Shown here one piece after another: positions 57,106 through 64,000 of a stretch of DNA of 64,000 nt. Numbering within the stretch: the first letter of the stretch is position 1; each line of letters starts with the position of its first letter. Origin of the DNA: Hyphomicrobiales bacterium (GTDB lineage Bacteria > Pseudomonadota > Alphaproteobacteria > Rhizobiales > Rhizobiaceae); contig UCNE01000022.1 in assembly GCA_900473685.1 (NCBI GenBank), positions 115,936 to 179,935 on the forward strand, read 5' to 3'. The translations under genes and the position numbers were made by a program. The notes below the pieces were generated by a model. That model ran no database searches and had not been told where the DNA came from. It worked only from the letters and a program-made list of their open reading frames with translations.

Positions 57106-58428
57106 TCAATTCAACTTGACCAGCGCTGGCGGCCAATACGTGCCGTTTGCCACACCATCGAGCGGGCCGTAGAAGCGGAATGTCAGGCGGAATTTCTGCC
57201 CCTTCGGTATCGGAAGCCAGTTTCCATCAGGAGCGCCGGCAGGTTTGCTGGTTGCGAAGTAAAGTGTGAGGGACCCATCTGCGCCGTATTGCGGTTGGGT
57301 CTGTTCATTCAGCAGGAAGCGGTTCAATGGATTTGGCAGCACGCGAAAATGGATGTCATCGACGGCGATGACCGACCAGAAATATTTTGCGAAGCGTGAC
57401 GGCAACGCATCCTTGGGAAACGTCATCTTGTAAGCGTGGTCGCCCGTCAGGCCATCACCGCTCTGATCCCTTCCGCCACGATAGTAAAGGACTTCCGGCT
57501 TGACGTTCGCCCAGATGCCGCCGCTGTTCACCAGCGTCCTTGCCATGTAGTCCAAGCCATATTCACCAACGACGCCCGGACGCGCCCATCCGTTGTGAAT
57601 GATGCCATGACCAATCGTCAGACCTGCCTTGGCGATTTCCGGAAAGGCACGCTTTTTGATCACCGCATCGACACGCTTTCGCTCCTCCCCATTGCCTTTG
57701 ACCGCAGCAGCGATCTCACGGGCATCGGCCTGCAGCTTCTCCAGTCCGGAACTGATGTCCGGTTCGCCATCGAGAGCCACTGCTGCAGCATCGAACGCCT
57801 CTACGCCAGGAAGTTGCTGCGTGTCGAAGATCGGGGTCTTGAGTATTTCCGGCAGCTTTGGCGCTCCCGTCGCGTGCAATTTGAACTCATGCTGCAGGGC
57901 AACCGCGCGATCGGGGGTGTCGCCCAGCGCGACACGCGCAAGAATACGGGCACGCGGGACGGGAATATCGATACGCAGCATAGTATCGGGAAGCTCGACT
58001 TTTGCATCCCGCAGGCATATGGCGAAATCACCCGACGCCCTGTTTGGAAAGACACGCTCATTGATATTGGCAAGCGTCTCACCCCAGCCATTGAGAAACT
58101 GGACAGTGTAATAGCGGTCCTTGATTTCGGGAACTGTAACCACCGTACAACTGGTCTCGTCAACGGCTATCCAAGCCTCGGAATAGGCGACATCCAGGTT
58201 CGGGTTGGGCCAGTCGACCGCTCCAGGTTTTCTGTGTACCAGCTCGTTCCATTTGAAACCCTCCTGGAAGTCGAGCTGCTGTTGCCGCGTAATAAGCAGG
58301 CGGCCAAGAAGATAAATATAGGCTTCGCTGACATCGTCATCCTGTATCTTTTGAGCCAATGCCGGTGCGCCTCCGGCGAGGAGATCAAACAACAGCAAAA
58401 GAATGACGGTATAGCGCAGTTTTTTCAC
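57106..58428 (-). CDS. Exported DUF1254/DUF1214 protein
   Basis: 440 residues with a signal peptide (YTVILLLLFDLLAGGAPALA-QK). DUF1254 covers residues about 40-175 (WPNPNLDVAYSEAWIAVDET, YYTVQFLNGWGET), and DUF1214 about 320-430 (DGLTGDHAYKMTF, FWSVIAVDDIHF, GNWLPIPKGQKFRLTFRFYGP). The family is common as predicted periplasmic or membrane-anchored proteins of unknown function. It stands alone, convergent with pcaB. The stretch 58429-58616 before it holds only a terminator. Confidence 0.85.
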   Translation of the reverse strand: MKKLRYTVILLLLFDLLAGGAPALAQKIQDDDVSEAYIYLLGRLLITRQQQLDFQEGFKWNELVHRKPGAVDWPNPNLDVAYSEAWIAVDETSCTVVTVPEIKDRYYTVQFLNGWGETLANINERVFPNRASGDFAICLRDAKVELPDTMLRIDIPVPRARILARVALGDTPDRAVALQHEFKLHATGAPKLPEILKTPIFDTQQLPGVEAFDAAAVALDGEPDISSGLEKLQADAREIAAAVKGNGEERKRVDAVIKKRAFPEIAKAGLTIGHGIIHNGWARPGVVGEYGLDYMARTLVNSGGIWANVKPEVLYYRGGRDQSGDGLTGDHAYKMTFPKDALPSRFAKYFWSVIAVDDIHFRVLPNPLNRFLLNEQTQPQYGADGSLTLYFATSKPAGAPDGNWLPIPKGQKFRLTFRFYGPLDGVANGTYWPPALVKLN

Positions 58429-58538
58429 GGCCCGTTCCTCCCTGGCATCGCGCGACTATGCGCGTTGTCAGCCAAAAGAAAAAGTACGTTACAGTTACAA
58501 ATGGATCACCAGATCCGGCGCGCCTTGCAGAATAGAAA

Positions 58539-58569
58539 AAGCCCATCATCCGGATCGGATGATGGGCTT
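58539..58569 (-). terminator. Intrinsic terminator of the DEAD-box helicase gene
   Basis: Perfect 14-bp stem AAGCCCATCATCCG / CGGATGATGGGCTT with a 3-base loop, 47 bases past the helicase stop. On the minus strand it runs straight into TTTTTC, so it terminates the helicase transcript. Confidence 0.9.
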
Positions 58570-58616
58570 CGATTGTCTCTGATCAAGGCTGCTGAAAGCA
58601 GCGATCAGGGCGAACC

Positions 58617-60548
58617 TCAGTTCGCCTTGTTCTTGTGCGGCTTGCGCTTGGCGCCTTCGGTGCCCGGCTTGTCAAACTTCGGCTTGTCGAATTTCGGCTT
58701 ATCAAATTTAGGCTTGTCGAAGCCCGGCTTGCCGGCCTTCTTCGTCCAGGGCTTGCTGTCGGTCTTTTCAGCTGAGCGGTTGTCAGCGCCGGCATAATCC
58801 GGTTTGCCTTCAAACTTGCGCTTCGGCTTGCCTTCACCCTTCCAGTCGCCCTGCTTTGCCGGGTAAGGCTTCTTGCCTGCAAATCCGCCACGCGAACCGC
58901 CGGACAGATCCGGCATGCCGTCGAGCTGCGTTACGGTGATGCCCTTTTCGAGCGCCCGCTTCGGACCGACCGCCTCGACGAAACGATCCACCCACTCGCG
59001 GGCGATCTCGACATAGGTTTCTTCGGTCTGCATCTTGATGGCGCCGATTTCCTGCTTGGTGATCTTGCCGATGCGGCAGAGCATCGGGATCAGCCAGCGC
59101 GGCTCGACATTCTGCTTGCGGCCGGCCGACAGCGAAAACCAGACGCTATCGCCGAAATCGCCACGCGGCGCACGGGGTTCGCCGCGTTCCGGACGGTCGC
59201 CACGGTCGGGCCGATCACCGGATGGGGTGTAGGTCGGCGTATCCATCAGGTCTTCAGGCGCCGAACGGCCGGCACGGGCCTGCCGCAGGAATGCCGCAGC
59301 CACCTGTTCGGCACCGTGCTTTTCCAGGAGTTCGCGGATGAAATCGGCCTCATCAGGCGTAATCGTTTCGGTCAGCGCCGGATCGGCCAGAACCCGTTCG
59401 TCGTCGCGGCGGCTGACTTCGTCGGCCGATGGCGGACGGCCCCAATCGGCATTGATATTGGCATCACGCAGCAGGCGCTCGGCCTTGCGGCGAGCGCTGT
59501 TTGGAATGATCAGCGCGCTGACACCCTTGCGTCCGGCACGGCCGGTACGGCCAGATCGGTGCAACAGCGTGTCCGGGTTGGTCGGCAGATCGGCATGCAC
59601 GACGAGCTCGAGGCCCGGCAGATCGATACCGCGCGCGGCAACGTCTGTGGCGATGCAGACGCGGGCACGTCCGTCGCGCATCGCCTGCAGGGCATGGGTA
59701 CGCTCGTTCTGGCTGAGTTCACCGGACATCGCAACGACCGAGAAACCGCGATTGTTGAAGCGCGCGGTCAGATGATTGACGGCAGCCCGGGTCGAGCAGA
59801 ACACCAGCGCATTCTTCGCCTCATAGAAACGCAGCACGTTGATGATCGCATTTTCGCGATCGGACGGGGCAACGGTCAGCGCCCGGTATTCGATGTCGAG
59901 ATGCTGCTTCTGCTCGGCCTGCGTGGTGATGCGCACGGCATCGCGCTGGTAGCTTTTCGCCAGGTTGGCGATCGAGCGCGGCACGGTCGCCGAAAACATC
60001 AGCGTCCGGCGTTCGGCCGGTGCTGCTTCCAGGATGAATTCGAGATCTTCGCGGAAACCGAGATCGAGCATCTCGTCGGCTTCGTCGAGGACGACGGCCT
60101 TCAGGTTCGACATATCGAGGCCGCTGCGGCGGATATGATCGCAGAGACGGCCGGGCGTGCCGACGACGATATGGGCGCCGCGATCGAGCGCGCGCCGTTC
60201 ACTGCGCATGTCCATGCCGCCGACGCAGGAGACAACGGTTGCGCCGGTCAGTTCATAAAGCCATTCCAGCTCGCGCTTGACCTGCAAGGCGAGTTCCCGG
60301 GTCGGTGCGACGGCGAGCGCCAGCGGCGCGCCGGGCTGGCCGAACCGGTCCTTGCCATCAAGCAGCGTCGAGGCGAGCGCCAGGCCGAAGGCAACAGTCT
60401 TGCCCGAACCGGTCTGCGCCGAAACCAGCGCGTCCCTGCCTTCGAGTTCAGGGCCCAAAACAGCCTTCTGAACCGGCGTCAACTCTGAATAACCGCGCTT
60501 GCTCAATGCCTGAGCGATCGCCGGAGCGATGCCGTCTAACTCTACCAT
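58617..60548 (-). CDS. DEAD-box RNA helicase with repetitive C-terminal tail
   Basis: About 643 residues. I placed the start at the ATG at 60548 (MVELDGIAPAIAQALSKRGY), where DEAD-box homology begins; the open frame runs 73 codons further up without conservation. Motifs: Q-motif, AQTGSGKT near 45, PTRELA, VLDEADEMLD near 152, SAT near 183, and HRSGRTGRAGRKG near 335. A DbpA-like RNA-binding domain is near 485-560. The tail is Lys-rich and has four tandem FDKPK-type units. It resembles DeaD-type helicases used in ribosome assembly and cold adaptation. The 260-base upstream gap may be a long leader. Confidence 0.92.
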   Translation of the reverse strand: MVELDGIAPAIAQALSKRGYSELTPVQKAVLGPELEGRDALVSAQTGSGKTVAFGLALASTLLDGKDRFGQPGAPLALAVAPTRELALQVKRELEWLYELTGATVVSCVGGMDMRSERRALDRGAHIVVGTPGRLCDHIRRSGLDMSNLKAVVLDEADEMLDLGFREDLEFILEAAPAERRTLMFSATVPRSIANLAKSYQRDAVRITTQAEQKQHLDIEYRALTVAPSDRENAIINVLRFYEAKNALVFCSTRAAVNHLTARFNNRGFSVVAMSGELSQNERTHALQAMRDGRARVCIATDVAARGIDLPGLELVVHADLPTNPDTLLHRSGRTGRAGRKGVSALIIPNSARRKAERLLRDANINADWGRPPSADEVSRRDDERVLADPALTETITPDEADFIRELLEKHGAEQVAAAFLRQARAGRSAPEDLMDTPTYTPSGDRPDRGDRPERGEPRAPRGDFGDSVWFSLSAGRKQNVEPRWLIPMLCRIGKITKQEIGAIKMQTEETYVEIAREWVDRFVEAVGPKRALEKGITVTQLDGMPDLSGGSRGGFAGKKPYPAKQGDWKGEGKPKRKFEGKPDYAGADNRSAEKTDSKPWTKKAGKPGFDKPKFDKPKFDKPKFDKPGTEGAKRKPHKNKAN

Positions 60549-60810
60549 ATGTTTATCTTTCGGAATTCGGATGTCATGCGAGCCTCGGTCGAGGAGGATA
60601 AGCACAGTCCGCGGCCGGCACGTCGCCAGCCAATACATGCGCGCCTCATACTGCGCCTGAGCGCAATTGTACAGAGTGTCGCGATGCTGCGCTGCAAAAA
60701 CGCACCGAACTGGGGCCGAATCCAGCGCCGGAACATGGCAAAACGGCATGTTTCCCCGGTTGGACACATGCCGTTCCAGCTCAAAAGCCCTCTATCCGTG
60801 CTGGAGCAGC

Positions 60811-62181
60811 TTAACTCGTCAGCCGCGGTGTATGAACCACCTTGTTGAAGAGCGTCTTCATGGCACCCTCAAGATTTTGCGACGGTGGCACTTCGAAGTA
60901 GAAGCCGGGAGACGCACATTCCTGCATCTTGGTGCCGATCGTGGACTGGAAGGGGTCGATCCACTGCATATACCATTTATTGTTCGGAAGCGGCAGATAA
61001 GTCGTGTAGAGTACGGCGATCTTGATACCCTTCGTCTTCAAGGCGGCGCAACTTTTCGTGTCAATCGGTTCCTGGCAGCGGCTGCCGCTCAATTTCGACG
61101 TGCACCCCTTCGGCTTGTAGCTGTCGCCGACGCCGTCGGACACGAGAAACACAATTTTCTCCGGGGTCGCAGCCGTTAAACCATTCCCCGGCGTACCGAT
61201 TTCCTCTCCAATCTTTGTCAGCGCATTATCAAAGTCGGTCTGCTGATCGTTGTTGTACCCCTGCTTTGGTATGCTCATCAATTTGATGCCATCTGCAGTC
61301 TTATCCACCTGGGAAAGATCGCTGGTCAAAGCGGCCACTTTGAGCAATTTGGTATCCATTGCGGTCTCACCAAACGTATAGGTCGCCATACGATATTGCT
61401 CCGGGTAGCTTCGCTGATCCCCGGCCTCTTTGGTCAATTCCTTCACCGCCTTTGCCACCGCATCGATACGGATGGAGATGCCCTTACTCTTGGCGAGGGC
61501 ATAATTGCTGTTTACATCGGGCTTGCCCGCTTCCGAGACGATGTGACACGCGAAAGCGCAGTTCCTGGAACCGGGATCGGAGACATTCTTCGTCGCTGCA
61601 ATCATCTTGTCGATGTCAGCCGTGGTCGCCGCAACGCCCATCGATGGGGTATTGTCGAGCAACATGTAGAAATCCATGAAGGATTGGGACTGAAAGACGG
61701 CATTGGCGCTTCCGGAAATGCTGATACTGTCCTTGCCGATGATCCGCAGGAAAGATGTCTTCACCGTTGCCTGATAGGTCAGGTTGGCGTTGATCTCCGC
61801 ACCGTTCTTGGTAACCGAAGCCTTGACGAGTTCAAGCTTCATATCCTCGGCCTCGTTTTTTTCTCCCTCGATACCATCCTCTTTCACTGAGCTCGTATTG
61901 GCTTCTAATTGAGCATTGAAAAAAGCCAGCGCTTCCGCTTCGCTGAGCGGCACGGGACCATTGGAGGTCATGCCGACGGCCTGCGTGACGCCTGCCGATC
62001 GTTCCGCGATCGAGCCGAGCACGGCCATATCGGCGGCATCCTGCAATCGCGCCTTGAGGTCCATGGCACGGCTGAAATCCACCGCCATACCGGCAGTACC
62101 CAGAATAGGAACGATCGCAATCGCCCCCATGATGGCGAAATTGCCCGCCCGGTCGGCAAACAGCCTCTTCAATATACGCAC
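60811..62181 (-). CDS. TadG-like pilus-assembly protein with von Willebrand A domain
   Basis: About 456 residues from a GTG at 62181 with AGGGG seven bases upstream; an ATG 39 bases earlier lacks one. The N-terminus is TadE/TadG-like: RILKRLFADRAGNFAIMGA, with one membrane span at about 14-34, then VDFSRAMDLKARLQDAADMAVLG. A vWA-type domain with the metal motif DNTPSMG begins near residue 180, followed by several cysteines. The rest of a tad pilus cluster is not in the window, so its role here is unclear. Confidence 0.83.
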   Translation of the reverse strand: MRILKRLFADRAGNFAIMGAIAIVPILGTAGMAVDFSRAMDLKARLQDAADMAVLGSIAERSAGVTQAVGMTSNGPVPLSEAEALAFFNAQLEANTSSVKEDGIEGEKNEAEDMKLELVKASVTKNGAEINANLTYQATVKTSFLRIIGKDSISISGSANAVFQSQSFMDFYMLLDNTPSMGVAATTADIDKMIAATKNVSDPGSRNCAFACHIVSEAGKPDVNSNYALAKSKGISIRIDAVAKAVKELTKEAGDQRSYPEQYRMATYTFGETAMDTKLLKVAALTSDLSQVDKTADGIKLMSIPKQGYNNDQQTDFDNALTKIGEEIGTPGNGLTAATPEKIVFLVSDGVGDSYKPKGCTSKLSGSRCQEPIDTKSCAALKTKGIKIAVLYTTYLPLPNNKWYMQWIDPFQSTIGTKMQECASPGFYFEVPPSQNLEGAMKTLFNKVVHTPRLTS

Positions 62182-62423
62182 AGCGATCCCCTCGTCCCCG
62201 CGCCATGCATGAGCTGGCACGAATGAATTCCCTCAGCCGCCGGACAGTAGCGGCGAAACTCTAAACGCCGGTAAAGCGCAGTAGTTAATCGAAGGGTAAT
62301 TCAATCGGACGCTATTTTAGTAATAAACAGCGATACACCCCTGAAGTGTAGAGCAACACCGGGAATTTAACCTACGCGGCAGTAGCACGAAGCTCGCAAA
62401 CAGGAAACAATACCGAAAACACG

Positions 62424-62443
62424 CAATGATATACATATCATTG
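62424..62443. repeat. Perfect 20-base palindrome
   Basis: CAATGATAT-AC-ATATCATTG: nine-base arms around a two-base centre, about 240 bp upstream of the TadG-like gene. The form suits a dimeric DNA-binding protein. No regulator is assigned. Confidence 0.6.
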
Positions 62444-62653
62444 TAAATGCAACCATGGGTAAATATTCTAATTCAACCTGTCCCCAAGCTCCCCTGTTTC
62501 CGGCAGGGCTCTACGATAGAATCACCCCCACCACTTTCAGTTGCAGTGCGGGTGTGATGCTGCCGATACCGATGGAGGACCGTTCATTGTGACGGATCCA
62601 TAACCATCACGTGGCAAATCCCGGTGTCACCTTTATGCTTTCGAAGAAAGAGA

Positions 62654-62671
62654 TGGTGGGCCCGGAGGGAC
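62654..62671 (-). other. tRNA 3'-end-like fragment, candidate attachment site
   Basis: The minus strand reads GTCCCTCCGGGCCCACCA: the end of a T stem, a 7-base acceptor strand, discriminator A and CCA. No anticodon or D-arm sequence is attached, so it is not a tRNA gene. Duplicated tRNA 3' ends of this kind mark att sites of integrative elements. No integrase is in the window. Confidence 0.45.
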
Positions 62672-62881
62672 CGGGAAAGTCAATATAAGTACATGTAATC
62701 GTTTATCTTTGTCCCGTCAACATTGTTGCGATGCCAACACTGATGCCAACAAATTTTGGGCTGCTATGGGACTTCTGTGGACAATTTCTCAGGCGCCAAT
62801 AAAGATGCGCTGATAAGGAAAAATTCAGTTGCTGCGTCTCTCTAGGACAATAGCTGGGCAACATCGGGAGCGGGGGCCACG

Positions 62882-63892
62882 ATGGCAGGAACTAAGGTGG
62901 TGTTACTGCCGCATAGACTTACTCCGGCTTGGGTATCCCGGTTTGGCTGCGAGTTGCATGAACTCGGGCCTGCGGACGAGTTTGAGTTCGATTTTGGACT
63001 GCAACGGTGGTTTCCTCCGTTTTCGATGGTGCTGTTGGCGATGCATTTGCGGCGCTTCCGCGAGCGCTATCCCGATACGGCATTCTACGCAAAGAACTTC
63101 GACAACCACAGCTATGCTGCGCACATGGGGTTCTTCAAGACCTTCGGTCTGGACCATGGAAACGCCCCGGGAGAAGCGTCGGGAAGCTCTACGCACATCC
63201 CGATCCAGTCCATTAAGCGTTCCGAGCTAGCCGAACAGGCGTCGAAGGCGTACGTCGAGATCGGCTACACCATCGAAGATCGAGCAGCTTCGTTGGCGAG
63301 CCTTCTGACGCAAACTGACAGCGGCGTCCTCCATGACACGCTGACTTACTCGATACGTGAAATCATTCGAAATGTTTTCGAGCACAGTAAAGCGGGCGAG
63401 GTCTTCCTCTGCGCTCAGCACTGGCCATCAAGGCACGAGGTGGAAGTCGGCATTGTGGATGCGGGAATCGGCATCCGCGCCGGTCTCGGAGAGAACCCCA
63501 ATTTCCAGTTTGATACTGACCGGGAAAGCCTTCACGCCGCGCTGATGCCCGGGGTGTCGGGTAATATCTGGGCAGGTAAGGGAAGCGACCCCTGGATGAA
63601 CACAGGATACGGTCTCTACATGACAAACCGGATATGCCGGGCGGGTGGTTGCTTTTTCATCTGCAGCGGCAGCGCCGGCCTCTGGCTTGAGGGGAAACGT
63701 AAGCTGGACGTGCCTTCGAACCTGCAAGGCACGGCCGTTCGCCTATTCCTCGACACTTCCCAGTTGACTGACCTCAAAGACCGGCTGGCCGGGTTTCATA
63801 AAGACGGTGTTCGTGCGGCAAAAGAGATAAGCGGTGCGAACACCTCCTACGCGTCTGCAGCCTCGCAGATGCTTACTCGGGACTTTCAATAA
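62882..63892 (+). CDS. GHKL-type ATP-binding protein with STAS-like N-terminus
   Basis: 336 residues. The N-terminal 100 residues resemble a STAS-like fold (FGLQRWFPPFSMVLLAMHL, FDNHSYAAHMGFFKTFGL). A histidine-kinase-type ATPase domain lies at about 150-290: N-box YSIREIIRNVFEHSKAGEV, G1 VDAGIGIRAGL, and GYGLYMTNRICRAGG. There is no phosphoacceptor histidine domain, so it is not a sensor kinase. Similar genes sit in genomic islands, often beside a DUF4325 partner; the next 108 bases are too short to show one. Function unknown. Confidence 0.72.
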   Translation: MAGTKVVLLPHRLTPAWVSRFGCELHELGPADEFEFDFGLQRWFPPFSMVLLAMHLRRFRERYPDTAFYAKNFDNHSYAAHMGFFKTFGLDHGNAPGEASGSSTHIPIQSIKRSELAEQASKAYVEIGYTIEDRAASLASLLTQTDSGVLHDTLTYSIREIIRNVFEHSKAGEVFLCAQHWPSRHEVEVGIVDAGIGIRAGLGENPNFQFDTDRESLHAALMPGVSGNIWAGKGSDPWMNTGYGLYMTNRICRAGGCFFICSGSAGLWLEGKRKLDVPSNLQGTAVRLFLDTSQLTDLKDRLAGFHKDGVRAAKEISGANTSYASAASQMLTRDFQ

Positions 63893-64000
63893 TTAGGTGG
63901 GGTATCAGTCAATTAGTCCCCACTTTTCGACCGAGATTCGGGCTATGATTGCCCTGTTGTAGCAATCTCGCCGTCAGAGTGTCAATCGGCTCGGAATGTT

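Larger units (their letters stand above)
62182..62881. other. Gene-free, low-GC stretch
   Basis: 700 bases with no credible gene on either strand, AT-richer than the window average, especially 62280-62480. It contains a perfect 20-base palindrome (62424), a tRNA-3'-end-like fragment (62654), and a direct repeat of GATGCCAACA at about 62731 and 62743. It separates host-like genes from the GHKL gene and looks like an element boundary. Confidence 0.6.

Noticed and set aside
58671..58730. Short regular repeats that could suggest a CRISPR array
   Set aside because: The units are about 15 bp without spacers and encode the FDKPK tail of the helicase in frame.
60549..60767. N-terminal extension of the DEAD-box helicase
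   Set aside because: The 73 extra codons have no conserved residues and helicase homology begins at the ATG at 60548.
62654..62671. A functional tRNA gene
   Set aside because: Only the T-stem end, acceptor strand and CCA can be read; no D arm or anticodon arm is present in the adjoining bases.

Overview
The window looks like a stretch of a Rhizobiaceae (alphaproteobacterial) genome. The evidence is high GC content, a pcaQ-pcaDCHGB cluster in the rhizobial order, a DUF982 gene, a TGA-N9-TCA iron-responsive operator, cobalamin-riboswitch-controlled cbtBA, many ABC importers with LysR regulators, and GC-rich palindromic intergenic repeats. I cannot name the species or say whether this is chromosome or a secondary replicon. 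About 90% is coding and only one clear gene remnant is seen.

Layout. 1-9.1 kb: a peptide/opine-type ABC importer (end of one binding protein, two permeases, a double ATPase), a second paralogous Tat-exported binding protein, a CocE-type hydrolase, an XRE-like regulator with a probable direct-repeat operator, and a small PAAR-like protein. 9.3-11 kb: msrA and an HSL-family esterase. 11.1-17.9 kb: LysR regulator plus ydcSTUV-patD, a polyamine/4-aminobutanal uptake and oxidation operon. 18-20 kb: iron operon (FhuF-type reductase, binding protein) behind an iron-responsive operator. 20-22.4 kb: YciF-like ferritin fold, FxLYD-like membrane protein, isochorismatase-type hydrolase, AsnC regulator. 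22.4-29.9 kb: a Rieske oxygenase and two 815-residue FAD/GcvT fusion dehydrogenases, divergent from a LysR regulator; this fits betaine/dimethylglycine/sarcosine demethylation. 29.9-38.5 kb: c-di-GMP protein, cobalamin riboswitch with cbtB and cbtA, second FhuF-type protein behind a GH144-like glucanase, DUF1194 protein, flavin amine oxidase preceded by the wreck of a binding-protein gene, DUF982 protein.

38.9-49.5 kb is the most distinctive region: dmmDABC (dimethylamine monooxygenase), tmm (trimethylamine monooxygenase), a PAS/mini-chemoreceptor gene, tdm (TMAO demethylase) and an APC permease divergent from tdm. Together these encode trimethylamine -> TMAO -> dimethylamine + formaldehyde -> monomethylamine + formaldehyde, with GcvT-type domains available to load the C1 unit on tetrahydrofolate. 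With the Rieske/FAD-GcvT operon 10 kb away, the window holds two N-methyl catabolic modules. No genes for the final monomethylamine step (gmaS/mgs/mgd) are in view.

49.6-64 kb: Moco sulfite-oxidase-like protein, sensory class III cyclase, pcaQ and pcaDCHGB (protocatechuate to 3-oxoadipate) with a near-consensus PcaQ box, a DUF1254 protein, a DEAD-box helicase, a TadG-like protein, then a 700-base low-GC stretch with a 20-bp palindrome and a tRNA-3'-end-like fragment, followed by a GHKL-ATPase gene that may belong to an integrated element.
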